Below, piece after piece: positions 11,032 through 22,435 of a stretch of DNA of 64,000 nt. Below the pieces are notes generated by a model. That model made no database searches and was not told the origin of the DNA. It worked only from the letters and a program-made list of their open reading frames with translations. The stretch lies in the NCBI RefSeq assembly GCF_040183065.1, contig NC_091120.1, positions 17,699,708 to 17,763,707 on the forward strand, written 5' to 3'. Within the stretch, counting starts at the first letter, position 1, and every line of letters begins with the position of its first letter. The translations under genes were made by a program, and so were the position numbers. The stretch comes from Periplaneta americana (Eukaryota; Arthropoda; Insecta; Blattodea; Blattidae).

Positions 11032-11094
11032 ATCTATGTTATGTTTTACAATTTGCCTGTCTTGCTGTTTTATAACAGTATGGTATGTGATATA

Positions 11095-12214
11095 CAGGGA
11101 CATCATTTTATTTTTACTTCAATTTTTATTGTACCTGAATTTTTTAATATACTTCACTCCCACCCCTTCCACTAATGAAGTTCAACCGTCCTCCACACAG
11201 AATCAAGGCCGCATATAGTCATAGTAGTCTTAGGGTCAAAGTAAACAGTACCTTCCAAAAATATGTTCGCGTTTTCCAGTGACGAAAGAGCTTTCAATAT
11301 TGAATCATTTTCGCACAGGTAATATCGTCCGTTTGCCTATGTCGTATCCCGGTTTCCCCTACCCGCTTGTATTCGCCTTTCTGTAAAGGCTAGTGGCTGG
11401 GATGTCTTAGCTCTTTTCTGAAAACATTAATTTCTGTTAGGAATTGGACGTCTACGTAATATTATAGAACTGTTTAAAATAACTTAAACAAAAGGGTCTC
11501 GTTAAATAATTAACTGTCACGTGATTTCCCCCTTTCTACGACCCTGCTACATAACCACTTGGACGGACAGTAGATAGCATGTCTGAGTAATTTTAACTTT
11601 TCGGATCGGGCAGAAGTTAAGATTGAATTTACAGTACGTAAGGTACTCTTTTATAGAGTAGGTACAGAATTATTTCAACATGAGTTACTAGTACGAAGGA
11701 CGAAATTGGTAATTTGAATTAGGTGCAATAGTCTATAGTGCGATAATATGCACATTAGAACTGAAGCCTGTATCGAAATGAACGGCTACTATTTTCAAAA
11801 ATGTGTTTAAATATGCATATTTTATTATTTTTCAATTTAACTCATTCTCTATAGTGTACGCTAATGTGGTATAGACAGTATAATATACACTGCATAATGA
11901 ATACGTCCGCATGGACAGCTCAATTCATGAGTAAAAACACTTATTGTTAATACTGTACTGTATTTTGATTAAACAAAAACCTAATGAAAATTATCAAACA
12001 CAAAATCGCGATATTTTCTAGTTTAAGTAAATAGATGAACTACTTTTCTTCCCTCCTATACCTAATAAAGTGATTTCTTTGTATATTACGCCAGTATCAT
12101 CTAACTCCAGTCGTGAAAGGTGTAGCAAACGGTGTTTATGGTCCTCAACCAATGATTCAAAGGTATAGCCAGGTTAATATTAGAAATGTTAGTAAAAATA
12201 AAATGATGTCCCTG
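11095..12214. mobile_element. TIR element copy A (CAGGGACATC family), 1120 bp
   Basis: Begins CAGGGACATCATTTTATTTT and ends with its inverse, TIRs of about 24 bp, flanked by TA on both sides. TA targets point to the Tc1/mariner/pogo superfamily. The sequence is homologous along most of its length to 13084-14060. No transposase ORF is intact. A short reading MFAFSSDERAFNIESFSHR near 11262 may be a coding relic. The ORF at 12113-12442 runs across the right TIR and is not a gene. Confidence 0.85.
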
Positions 12215-12216
12215 TA

Positions 12217-13081
12217 TTATCAGTTGCAAGAATTGTATCCAAGGCTAATTTTGAATACCAAAATTAACGTAAATTCGGAGCTCAGGACAAATGACCAAAG
12301 CAGAAATATTACACGTGTTGCGTGTTTAAATGAACACGAACTTGGCATTGCACAGCTCCCACTCACTGACATAAATCAAGATTCCAAAGACCAAAGATTT
12401 CAGAGAAATTCTGCAGCCAAAACAAATATGAATGACCACTAATCTTGCAAGTTTCTATTCTAAATCAAATTCAGCTCAACATTATGCAATTACATCTACA
12501 GCTTCGAGCATCTCCTTTGTGTTGCCACTGGGGGCAGTCATTTCCGCATCTTTTGTTAATTCTGTCACCGAGAACACTGCACAATGAGACTTAATGCAGA
12601 ATATGCAGGAAACGCCATCGACTTGCCTCTAAGAACGCTTCTTGTAATTCTGTAGACGTCAGCCCTATGTTCTCGCAGACGTCATCGGCTTTCTTTTACT
12701 CAAAGTTGTAATTCGTACTATTGTTATGACTTTGCTTTCGTCGAGCTGTGAATTCAACCCAGCCGATCAATCTAATTGGATGGAATTGAGAATAATGTAA
12801 ATCTAGTTACAGAAAATTGTTGCATAAAAATTCTCTACAAACAATAAGTGAACTTAGAGTTTGTGTTTTAAGTCGAAGGACTTCTGAAAGTTCTGTAACG
12901 TCAAATTCTAAAATCAAAGTAACTTTCGCAGTAAATTCAGAAACAAAACGGTAGCGCTTCTATTGTTTTCTCTACGTTGGAAAGCGTCTCGGTTCAGAAT
13001 ATTTAGAACATTTCTAAACATGTGACTACTTTGTCTCTTTAGGGATAATCAGCTGCATTTAAGCTTATTACTTACGCCATA
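12217..13081. other. Unassigned spacer between the two TIR copies
   Basis: No recognisable coding sequence and no long simple repeat. Confidence 0.3.
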
Positions 13082-13083
13082 TA

Positions 13084-14060
13084 CAGGGACATCATTTTAT
13101 TTTTACTTGCATTTTTATTGTACCTGCATTTCTGAATGTACTTCACTCCGACCCCTTCACTAATGTCCTTGCTCCCGTCAGACACACAAACTTACGGCCG
13201 CTGTTGTGTTCGAAGTCTTCAAGCAGTGAAGTAAACACTGCAGTGTATAGTGTGTTTCAGAAATACGATTGCGTTTTCTATAGAAGAAAGAACCTATATT
13301 AATAATATCGTACTAAAAATTATTTTGAAGAAACGATAAATTCAATTTCAGAGGATATGATTCAAAATGTTTTTAATAATATGCGTAAAGAATTGAAGCC
13401 TGCATTGTAATGAACGGCAACCATTTTCAGCAACTTGTTTAAAAATTCATATTAGCTTATTTTGAATTGAGGTGGCTAGAAGCAAAGGAATGCTAGTGAC
13501 ATTTGTAATAACATGAGTTAAGTGCATCCAGTGTAAGCTAAAATATCTAAAATTTTAGTGGCAAAGGGATATTTTAATCGCATCACACATTAACATTTAA
13601 ATAAAAATTTTACCGGTTTTACGAAAGCTTAAATATTTAATCCCCATTTTCTCAAAAGTAACTTAAGTGCACTTACAGCCCTTTACTTATGACCCCCTCA
13701 ATTTAAATGCACTCTCTATATTGTATGTTAACATCAATAATTAATATGCTAAATAAAGTAGACATTACATAACGAACATAGCCGCCTGAAAAGTTGAGTT
13801 TTTAGAAAAAAAAATGTTACTACTCTACTGTATTTTGATAAATTCCGTAAAAGTGATAATCAAACTGAAAATCGTAATATCGTATTTCCCTACGACATAA
13901 ATAGATACACTACTTTTCTCTCCTCATATACCTAGTAAAATGATTTGTTTACATATTGCACTAGTAACATCAAACTCCTGTAATGGAAGGGGGCAACAGT
14001 GTTTCCGAGTATAGCCAGGTTAATGTTAAAAATGTTGGTAAAAATAAAGTGATGTCCGTG
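13084..14060. mobile_element. TIR element copy B (CAGGGACATC family), 977 bp
   Basis: Same TIRs as copy A (right end GTGATGTCCGTG), same orientation, again between TA dinucleotides. It aligns with copy A at the first ~200 bp and over the last ~400 bp (for example TATAGCCAGGTTAATGTTA). The middle differs by insertions and deletions. Confidence 0.85.
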
Positions 14061-14189
14061 TATTAAGTGTACAAAAAAGACCCGATATAACGCCGTATAT
14101 TCTGTTTTCTACATATTCATATTATTCTTCAATTCGATCTTCTTTTTTCTGCATTGTATATTTTCTCATAGAGTTTACCTCCGACCTAA

Positions 14190-14933
14190 ACTAAATCCAG
14201 AAAAATCACAGTCAATAGTGGACCATTCACGTTTGTTAAGCACTATTACCATACCAAATTTGTCCCCGATTAAAATATACGGCACCGAAATTCAGTTCAG
14301 TGAATCAGTAAAGAACATAGGTGTTTATATGTACAAGTCCTGGGTAGCTCAGTCGGTAGAGCGTTGCTGCGCTAAGTCAAAGGTCTCGAGATTGTTACCC
14401 GGCCCGGAACAATTTTTTTTTTCTCAATCGTACTATCAGGGACTGGAATGCTTTACCTCAGACTTAGTAAAGGCTTTACCAATAACCAAAAAGTATTTAA
14501 AAATAGGCTTAAGGACTTTACTAATAGACGGTAGTATATTATACACACTATTTAAAAGGTGTAATTGATATCTGTTATTTGAAGTGTTGTATCAGTGATG
14601 AAGTGTGTTGTGTCAGTGAAGTGTGTAGTGTATTGTGTCAGTGAAGTCTATTGTGTAGGTGAAGTGTGTTTGTGTTAGTGAAGTTTTATAGTTCATAGTG
14701 GCTGTGCAAAGTATTTGAACAGTGAAATGGTTTTGAAGTGTTAGTGAAATCAGGATATAATCAGTGCAGTGAGTGAGTTGACAGCGAAATAAGTGTAGTG
14801 CCGAAAGGTACTTGTGCAGGTATGAACCTGTCACACTCGTGGGTCTTAGTTCGAACTTAGGGTTAAGATACGAATTAGATTTACTTTAAATGTTATTTTA
14901 AGTGATTGTGCTTCATTTAATTTAGGACGCTCC

Positions 14934-14935
<2 letters not shown>
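14190..14935 (+). mobile_element. CR1/Jockey-like LINE 3' part, broken by a tRNA-like insert
   Basis: The reading LNPEKSQSIVDHSRLLSTI ... KIYGTEIQFSESVKNIGVYM (14193-14333) belongs to the RT C-terminal region of CR1/Jockey-like LINEs. A tRNA-like unit follows, then the family C-terminus (RTIRDWNALP near 14440), so roughly 200 residues are missing between. The 3' UTR (14520-14935) is homologous to the reversed copy at 36240-36652 and ends in (TTA)n. Confidence 0.7.
14339..14408 (+). repeat. tRNA-like unit (SINE head), anticodon-loop GCT
   Basis: TAGCTCAGTCGGTAGAGCG is a good pol III A-box region. The loop GCGCTAA gives GCT at the anticodon position, as at 20381-20452. The T-arm (CGAGATTGTTACCCGG) is degraded and a T-run follows. 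It lacks the long variable arm of a real tRNA-Ser, so I read it as a SINE head or tRNA pseudogene. Confidence 0.6.
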
Positions 14936-14995
<60 letters not shown>

Positions 14996-14996
14996 G

Positions 14997-15047
<51 letters not shown>

Positions 15048-15121
15048 GGGTTAAGATACGAATTAGATTTACTTTAAATGTTATTTTAAGTGATTGTGCT
15101 TCATTTAATTTAGGATGCTCC

Positions 15122-15193
<72 letters not shown>

Positions 15194-15267
15194 GGGTTAA
15201 GATACGAATTAGATTTACTTTAAATGTTATTTTAAGTGATTGTGCTTCATTTAATTTACGATGCTCA

Positions 15268-15306
<39 letters not shown>

Positions 15307-15376
15307 GGGCTAAGATACGAATTAGATTTACTTTAAATGTTATTTTAAGTGATTGTGCTTCATTTAATTTAGGATG

Positions 15377-15440
<64 letters not shown>

Positions 15441-15510
15441 GGGTTAAGATACGAATAAGATTTACTTTAAATGTTATTTTAAGTGATTGTGCTTCATTTA
15501 ATTTAGGATG

Positions 15511-15571
<61 letters not shown>

Positions 15572-15645
15572 GGGTTAAGATACGAATTAGATTTACTTTA
15601 AATGTTATTTTAAGTGATTGTGCTTCATTTAATTTAGGATGCTCC

Positions 15646-15708
<63 letters not shown>

Positions 15709-15778
15709 GGGTTAAGATACGAATTAGATTTACTTTAAATGTTATTTTAAGTGATTGTGCTTCATTTAATTTAGGACG

Positions 15779-15847
<69 letters not shown>

Positions 15848-15849
15848 TA
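14860..15849. repeat. Tandem array: seven LINE-tail units separated by (TTA)n
   Basis: A ~73 bp segment (from GGGTTAAGATACGAATTAGA to TTAATTTAGGATGCTC) plus a (TTA)n block is repeated head to tail seven times. Units start at 14860, 15048, 15194, 15307, 15441, 15572 and 15709. Spacing is 113-188 bp, set by the length of the (TTA)n blocks. The 73 bp segment is the last part of the LINE 3' UTR that precedes it. ORFs of poly-I, poly-L and poly-N here are artefacts. Confidence 0.95.
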
Positions 15850-15975
15850 TCATTATTATTAATTACTAATATTTTTCATTAGTTGTGTTTATTATTAATT
15901 GTCATTATTGAGTGTAATTAGTTACCACTGCCACCGGGTATATACCCATTTCCAGTGTGAATAAATACATACACA
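15850..15975 (+). mobile_element. LINE 3'-terminal segment (GGTATATACC-type end)
   Basis: Same end as 5231-5335: ACCACTGCCACCGGGTATAT, ACCCATTT.CAGTGTGAATAA and a CATACA tail. The next LINE fragment starts just after it. Confidence 0.6.
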
Positions 15976-15982
15976 TACACAA

Positions 15983-16814
15983 AAATTTAAATTGGAACAT
16001 TCAAGTTGCAGAAACCTACAAAAAAGTATTCTCACTAATCCACTCGTTTAGGGGATTGAAGCACTTTCTACGCTTTTCTCTGAAAAAGATTTTAGCGCAA
16101 ACACTCGTGACGCCCCCCTTCGATTACTATGATATTCTGTTTACCGACCTAAGAGCTACTTTGGCGCAGAGACTACAACGTGTTCATACTATGTGCGTCT
16201 ATTTCGTCTGCAATATTCGCCGGGCTGATCACCTGACATCATCCTTCGAAATGTTGTTGTGACTCCGTCTAGATTTTTTTTTAATTTTACTAGGTTATTT
16301 TACGACGCTTTATCAACATCTTAGGTTATTTAGCGTTTGAATGAGATGAAGGTGATAATGTCGGGGTCCACACCGAAAGTTACCCAGCATTTGCTCATAC
16401 TGGGTACAGGAAAAATCCCGGAAAAACCTCAACCAGGTAACTTGCCCCGACCGGGAATCGAACCCAGGCCACCTGGTTTCGCTGCCAGACGCGCTACAGG
16501 TGTGGACGACTCCGTCTAGAAGATCGTAGGAAAATCCACTGTCTTTCCCTCCTCTTTCATATATTGCATTTCTCCACTCCCGTCTATCTTGCGTCTCGTT
16601 TTCAAAATTTATCTACCCATCATAACCTAGACACACGATCACAACACTCCTCAATATTATCTACTCCCTCCACCGAACATCCTCATATTCATCTTCTTTC
16701 ACTGTGGCTGTTCCTCGGCTTTGGAATTCCCTACCGAGTAATGTCAGGGACTGTCAGACATCAAACCAATTTAAGAATAGGCTAACGAAATATTTTTCTA
16801 ACAATCCTTGTTAA
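15983..16814 (+). pseudogene. CR1/Jockey-like LINE RT C-terminus, interrupted by a SINE
   Basis: Reads NLNWNIQVAETYKKVFSLIHS, KKILAQTLVTPPFDYYDILF and QRLQRVHTMCVYFVCNIRRADH, then, after the SINE at 16274-16507, LASRFQNLSTHHNLDTRSQHSSIL and a terminus RLTKYFSNNPC with stop near 16812. It encodes the thumb/connection region after the RT palm. The catalytic core is absent, so the copy is 5'-truncated, and it also carries frameshifts. Close relatives lie at 55069-55510 and 63385-63969. Confidence 0.85.
16261..16520 (-). mobile_element. tRNA-derived SINE (234 bp) with 13 bp TSD
   Basis: The insert at 16274-16507 is flanked by GACTCCGTCTAGA at 16261-16273 and 16508-16520, a perfect 13 bp duplication. 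On the minus strand the head carries an A-box-like TAGCGCGTCTGGC and a B-box GGGTTCGATTCCC. The body includes AGTTACCTGGTTGAGG and the tail is a short A-run (T-run at 16274). The same family is at 59911-60161, and its body recurs inside the repeats at 45.0/46.9 kb and 48.1 kb. It post-dates the LINE it sits in. Confidence 0.9.
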
Positions 16815-16884
16815 CAATAATAGCTGTTTCAGGTTTCTCAATGTTTAATGGTTATATATATCACAGAATAAATATTTAAATTAT

Positions 16885-16924
<40 letters not shown>

Positions 16925-16926
<2 letters not shown>

Positions 16927-17116
16927 ACTATTTCTTACCAATGTTTATTACTGTCACACTAACATTACTTATCCAACTTTCATTACTTACTTTCATGTTG
17001 TTTTATGGTCTCGATATTAATGTAATAACTATGTAAGCAATTGTATTCAGTTAGAATTAGAGTCTGGCTGGGCGGAAGAGAAGGCCTACTGGCCTTAGCT
17101 CTGCCAGATTAAATAA

Positions 17117-17160
<44 letters not shown>

Positions 17161-17347
17161 TTCTTACCAATGTTTATTATTGTCACATTAACATTACTTA
17201 TCCAACTTTCATTATTTACTTTCATGTTGTTTTATGGTCTAGATATAATGTAATAACTATGTAAGCAATTGTATTCAGTTAGAATTAGAGTCTGGCTGGG
17301 CGGAAGAGAAGGCCTACTGGCCTTAACTTTGCCACATTTAATAAATA

Positions 17348-17378
<31 letters not shown>

Positions 17379-17635
17379 TATTATTATTATTATTATTATT
17401 TTATTATATTGCTACTACCATTTCTCACCAACGTTTATTATTATCTCATTAACATTACTTATCTAATTTTCATTATTTACTTTTACTTTCATTATTTACT
17501 TTCATGTTGTTTTATGGTCTAAATATTAATGTAATAACTATGTCAGCAATTGTATTCAGTTAGAATTAGAGTCTGGCTGGGCGGAAGAGAAGGCCTACTG
17601 GCCTTAGCTCTGCCAGATTAAATAAATTATTATTA

Positions 17636-17684
<49 letters not shown>

Positions 17685-17869
17685 TTCTTACCAATGTTTA
17701 TTATTGTCACATTAACATTACTTATCCAACTTTCATTATTTACTCTCATGTTGTTTTATGGTCTAGATATTAATGTAATAACTATGTAAGCAATTGTATT
17801 CAGTTAGAATTAGAATCTGGCTGGGCGGAAGAGAAGGCCTACTGGCCCTAGCCCCGCCAGATTAAATAA

Positions 17870-17915
<46 letters not shown>
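16925..17915. repeat. Tandem array: four LINE 3'-UTR units separated by (TTA)n
   Basis: A ~190 bp segment is repeated four times head to tail, each copy ending in (ATT)n. It runs from TTTCTTACCAATGTTTATTA through TTAGAATTAGAGTCTGGCTG to AGAAGGCCTACTGGCCTTAG and GCCAGATTAAATAAATTA. Units start near 16929, 17159, 17422 and 17683. The hairpin AAGGCC-TACT-GGCCTT and AATAAA mark it as the 3' end of the CR1-like LINE family whose coding part lies just upstream. Confidence 0.95.
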
Positions 17916-18170
17916 TAATGTTGGATTTTGCGCACGTGTTCGGAACTGTGTTAGAGTGTTTTGACTGTTGAACGAGGTTCCGTATTGTGTAAGTAGTTGT
18001 TGTTTAGTCAACAGTCCGAAGACAGATCTGAACCTCACAAGTGATACCAATAAGGCACCACCTATGCGGCAACTAGGCCGTTGCTTTATTCCTTCATTGC
18101 GTACATAGCCGATTAGCTGCATATTACACTAATAAGACTTCAGAGTGGTTATGTAACATAAATAGAAATA
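17916..18170. other. Unassigned stretch
   Basis: No simple repeat or recognisable coding sequence. It may be another interspersed repeat, but only one copy is visible here. Confidence 0.3.
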
Positions 18171-18763
18171 CTGGGTGTTCAGTTCAAAGTGTGTCATGGC
18201 TCGCTGTATGCCGTCATGTGGCTAGTCGATGTGCCTAGAGAATTCAATCTTCCTACACTTCCGCAGAGGTGTATAACCTATATGTCAGAGAAGTTGCCTA
18301 ACAAGTACGGCGTTCATTCTGAAGAGTACTTACCGATATGTACGGTAACGTCGGTAGTGGCAGGAATGTGAACTGTTTTGAAACACTTACTGAGGTGGGT
18401 TTTTTTCTTACTGTCGGGATATGGGGAGAGGGTTAAGACGATTACTTACGTATTTGTTGACATTAACTTCGACGGTCAACATGGACACGGAGCATTTGAT
18501 TTGCATTGTGGAATGTTACCGTACGCAACTGATGATAACAAATACCCTGCGTACTTGTCCACGCAGAACACAGTTCGAAAGAGGTTATGGTAGCACACAG
18601 ACAGTACAGACCGCCATCTGTTGCTACGACGTTCAAGTTATACCGTACACGTTCTCAAGTTCAGATTGAACGCCTTGATTAATAAGCAACTTCTCTGACA
18701 TATAAGCTGAAACTCGCTTCAAATCGCTGACTCACAACAGTAACGTCGAAATGAACACCCAGC
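18171..18763. mobile_element. TIR-like element with CTGGGTGTTCA ends, ~593 bp
   Basis: Starts CTGGGTGTTCAGTTC and ends with the inverse of CTGGGTGTTCATTTC. A second inverted pair, TATATGTCAGAGAAGTTGC, lies inside at about 18280-18299 and 18687-18705. No intact ORF and no clear target duplication. A MITE or deletion derivative is likely; superfamily unknown. Confidence 0.6.
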
Positions 18764-18859
18764 ATAAGTAATAACTCAAGAAAATAAATTATTCTCCAAT
18801 GCACAGAATGTGCAATGAGAAATTTCATCTCACTTTCGTGAAACTTGTATTTTCGCTCT

Positions 18860-19140
18860 TTAAATACCGTACATTTTCACCAGATATGCAGACGGCTGTC
18901 ACACACTGGTTCCGATCCCAGGCGGCAGACTTCTACGACACAGTATTACAGTTGATTCTGCAGTATGATAAATGTCTCGATTCGTTGGGGAATATGTTGA
19001 AAAATAGCTCAACAATTGCTGTATCTGTTTCAATAAATCTTTCAGTGAAATTATGTTTTCTGTATCTAAACGGCCCCAGAGGAACTCACTTTCTGGACGT
19101 GCCTCTAACTTATTGTCCCTTGTATTCTAGTCTACAAATT
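18860..19140 (+). pseudogene. Mariner-type transposase C-terminal fragment
   Basis: The stretch DMQTAVTHWFRSQAADFYDT followed by YDKCLDSLGN matches the C-terminal end of mariner/SETMAR-type transposases (pattern ...WLRSQ..DFY..G...L..RYDKCLN..G.Y). The catalytic DDD core is missing. The open frame continues through SVSINLSVKLCFLYLNGPRG, which probably covers the element's 3' end. Confidence 0.65.
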
Positions 19141-19409
19141 TGTTACAGGAAAAGTAACAATCGATAATTGTGTGTCATATTTCCACATATGTGAAGAGCA
19201 CAAGGTTATTACAGATATTCAAGTAAGCGTGATATTCCAGATTACACATGTGTATCGATAATCCATTATTAATATATCTGCACTAATCGACGTTTGTAAT
19301 GGAACAAACACACCATTCTGCATGACACCATTCGATTGACGCTCTTATCAGATTTTCATATCAAAGGACTAAAATCAGATTCGAATAACGTTGTCAACAG
19401 TAATCTCAC
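19141..19409. other. Unassigned stretch
   Basis: No gene or simple repeat recognised. Confidence 0.3.
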
Positions 19410-19698
19410 TAGAGGTTTTGATTTATCTAGACAAAATCAAAACTCGAGTGGGATTTAAGTGACAATTAAATTATTAGAAGAAAGTATATAAAGATTAGAA
19501 GAAATAAAGTACTCTAATACAATAAAATATTAACTGACTTACTAAAATTCTATTTCACTAATGCTAGCTTCACAAATACGTATCAACGGAGCCGCCATTT
19601 TCAGTTGACTGTCTATGCGGTAAACAAATGACGATCGCAAAGCATTTTTTTATAACATCGTTAAGAATTTGCAATTTGAAATGTTGGCAAACAAAGAA

Positions 19699-20050
19699 AC
19701 AAATGGTAGGGAGTTTTTTTTTTCGTTGTTGGTAACTCTGTAGCATCTATTAGATACTTTATGGTTGTGCTAACAGATAGAGTTACTTGTCAACAATGTG
19801 ACGCTGAAACGTGTGTTCAGGTTACTGCCCAGCGACAGTCCTGATGTATTTTTATATTTGTGATGATTGGTTAATTAATATTAACCCGGCACACTCACAA
19901 TCACATTTATACAAATTTCCAGACTCTAGACACCCAGGGAATTCCTCTTCTTCAAAAAAAATTCACCGAGAGCCGAACCCGGGAATCGAACTCGGGACCT
20001 CCTGATCTGGAAGCCGGCATACTGACCAACAGACCACAAATGGTAGGGAG
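19699..20050 (-). mobile_element. tRNA-derived SINE (322 bp) with 15 bp TSD
   Basis: The insert at 19714-20035 is flanked by ACAAATGGTAGGGAG at 19699-19713 and 20036-20050. On the minus strand it starts with a tRNA-like head (TGGTCTGTTGGTCAGTATGC, TTCC in the anticodon loop, B-box GAGTTCGATTCCC), followed by an A-run, a ~230 bp body and a terminal A-run (T-run at 19714-19723). The body shows no similarity to the 16274 SINE, so this is a separate family. Confidence 0.9.
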
Positions 20051-20380
20051 GTGTTAAAAACAGAAGAAAGTGTATAAAGATTAGAAGAAAAAAGTACTCT
20101 AATTCAATAAAATAGGTATTAATTGACTTAGGCCTACTAAAATTATATTTCACTAATGTTACCTTTACAAATACGTTTGAACGGTGCCGTCATTTTCAGT
20201 TGACCATCTATGCGGGAAACAAATGACGATCACAAAGCATGTTCTATAGCACCGTGAAGAATTTGCAGTTTAAAATGTTGGCAAACAAAGAAACAAATAG
20301 TATGGAGGTAATAATAGCAGAAGAGCTCATTTGAGTTGTGTGGATACGAAGGAAAAATTGTGACGGTGTCGTGTATGGTT

Positions 20381-20452
20381 CCTGGGGTAGCTGAGTCGGT
20401 AGAGCGTTCGCGCGCTAAGCGAAGAGTTCCGGGATCGGTACCCGGCCCCGAA
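20381..20452 (+). repeat. tRNA-like unit, well-folded, anticodon-loop GCT
   Basis: A 72-nt unit with a perfect 5 bp anticodon stem (TTCGC/GCGAA, loop GCGCTAA) and a perfect 5 bp T stem (CCGGG/CCCGG). The T loop is ATCGGTA rather than TTCxANx, which weakens the B-box. The acceptor is partly paired. A T6 run follows at 20457. No long variable arm, so a true tRNA-Ser is unlikely; SINE head preferred. Confidence 0.6.
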
Positions 20453-20835
20453 AGAATTTTTTCTTGAAATTATTCAGAAGAAAGTATATAAAGATTAGAA
20501 GAAATAAAGTACTCTAATTCAATACAATAGATATTAATTGACTTACTAAAATTTTTTTTCACTAACGTTAGCTTCACAAATACGTTTGAACGGAGACGCC
20601 ATTTTCAGTTGAGTATCTATGCGGGAAACAAATGACGATCGTAAAGTATGTTTTATAGTACCGTAAAGAATTTTAAATGTTGGCAAACAAAGAAACAAAT
20701 GCTAGGGAAGTAATAAAAATAAGCAAATGCTTGATAAAATTGTAGCCACAAACAGCCATGATTGGTTGAAACACGTCCTTTCGCACCGTTTTATTGGTCA
20801 AAAGTAGTATGACGTAGTAAAAATGTAATCGTCAG

Positions 20836-21352
20836 AATAAAATAATTATATGGTGTTGATGTTTTACCTTGAAGTGAGGATGTGTTCATAAGCTCCTGAA
20901 TGTACTTCCCCTCTCGAAGTAATTCGAATGTTTCTCACAACCAACCTGGAAAAAGAAAACGTTGTTATCAAACTGAAACTAATAAAATTGAATTGATATT
21001 TATTAAAAGTATTTCTAAGACTCAAATGTTTGCTATACTAAAAAGATTTGCATTGCCATGAAATTGGGTATTTTATACCTAATAGCATAGCTAGGGGCTG
21101 TATTCTGGCCTAGGGAGTATGGAGATAAGGTTAGTTGTTCTTAGAACATATTGGCGTGAAGTCATTATTTGGCGCGTGGCACAGGTACCATCAGGGAACA
21201 CTTCCATCTTGTTTGTGCTGCAGTTGACGTTCTATTCATGATTCAAAACTAGAACTCGAAGGCGGTTGAAAATGCATTTCACTGATAAAAATTGATAATA
21301 TAATGACATTTTTTTTACAATTTAAATTGTCTGTCTCTCTTCCTGTCTGTCT
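20836..21352. other. Unassigned stretch
   Basis: No gene recognised. A short CTGT repeat begins near 21340. Confidence 0.3.
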
Positions 21353-21492
21353 GTCTGTCTATCTATTTATTAATTTATTTATTTATTTATTCCTTTGTTC
21401 ATTTATTTATTTACTTATTTATTTATTCATTTATTTATTTATTTGTTTGTGTGTTTGTGTCTTAATTAATTAATTTATTTATTTATTTAATT

Positions 21493-21537
<45 letters not shown>

Positions 21538-21640
21538 TATATATTTATTTATTTATTTATTTATTTATTTATTTCACTGGTACTGCCTTAATAAGGCCAT
21601 AAGGCCTTCTCTTCCACTCAACCAGTATAAAAATACATTG
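21353..21640 (-). mobile_element. CR1-like LINE 3' end with long (AAAT)n tail
   Basis: On the minus strand: a hairpin-bearing end (GAAGAGAAGGCCTTATGGCC, then AAGGCAGTACCAGTGAAATA) leading into about 215 bp of (AAAT)n. This is the same 3' motif as in the 16925 array, here with a tetranucleotide tail. Confidence 0.7.
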
Positions 21641-22012
21641 CAAATACACCTATAACTAACATCAATATGGAAAGCAATACAAATTACTACAAACAATTAC
21701 GTGCGAGCGTAATCATGATAATCTTATACCTTATAGTATAATTCGTCGCAACGCCTCCAAAATTCGCCAGTGTATGTGCTTTAAAAAGATTTTGCAGGAA
21801 AAAAAACACTGTCGGTGTAATTTCAATAATTTTTTTTGTAGTGATTGAAATTATACAAAAGTAGTTTTGAAAATCAAGGAAATTAAAAGTGACAATGCAT
21901 TTTTCTTTTTAGTGTAATATTTTTTTAAAACACAAAGCGGATTTTGGATACGCAGCGAAGACGTTCCCTTAGAACCTCCGTTACTAAGCATTTAGAAGGT
22001 TTAAAATCCAAA

Positions 22013-22098
22013 CTTCCGGTCACAATTCGTAAGGAATAGAACCCGCAACTTTCCGGTTTGCAGCGTTGCGTCTTAACCATTTTGCTACCGCTCGTCCC
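22013..22098 (-). repeat. tRNA-like sequence (SINE head or pseudo-tRNA)
   Basis: On the minus strand, GGTAGCAAAATGGTTAAGAC resembles an A-box and GCGGGTTCTATTCC resembles a B-box, about 30 bases apart. GCA lies in the anticodon position. The stems are poor. No TSD or tail identified. Confidence 0.45.
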
Positions 22099-22435
22099 TA
22101 AATTCTAAATGCTCATATTTCAATATAAACAATTAAAAAGTAATAATTGTGAACTTATACATTCCAATTCTTGTTGCACAGATTTTAACATTAAAATTGG
22201 TGATTTATACATGAATAACTTTCAAAACGACCTCAGTGTTCCTTAAATTTGCCAATAACTCTATGATACAAGTAGCGAAAGTTGTGAATTAAGGACTGGA
22301 TACTTGGATACGGAGATATTTTGCATTCACGCCTGTTGTCTTTATTTCCTGTTAAAATGTTTTCATTTAATTTCTTAACATTCTGTAAACTGCGTAATAT
22401 ATAAAATTTGTTATACAAATCAATCGCGTACGAAT

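Larger units (their letters stand above)
19410..20835. repeat. ~245 bp repeat in three tandem copies, two junctions invaded
   Basis: Copies at about 19410-19713, 20051-20330 and 20470-20835 share AGAAGAAAGTATATAAAGAT, TAAAGTACTCTAAT, TTCACAAATACGT, GCCATTTTCAGTTGA, AAACAAATGACGATC and GGCAAACAAAGAAACAAATG. Removing the SINE between copies 1 and 2 restores a period near 245 bp. A tRNA-like unit with flanking sequence separates copies 2 and 3. A further copy is spread over 26540-28025. Nature unknown: possibly a DNA-transposon derivative. Confidence 0.85.

Noticed and set aside
12113..12442. 109-codon ORF on the plus strand
   Set aside because: It crosses the right TIR of element copy A and has no recognisable motif.
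14938..15869. Poly-Ile, poly-Leu and poly-Asn ORFs
   Set aside because: They read through (TTA)n blocks in the tandem array; the same short peptide recurs because the LINE tail recurs.
16337..16519. 60-codon ORF ending RATGVDDSV
   Set aside because: It lies inside the SINE on the opposite strand and runs into its TSD.
20381..20452. Functional tRNA-Ser gene
   Set aside because: The T loop lacks TTC, there is no long variable arm, and a degenerate relative occurs at 14339-14408.
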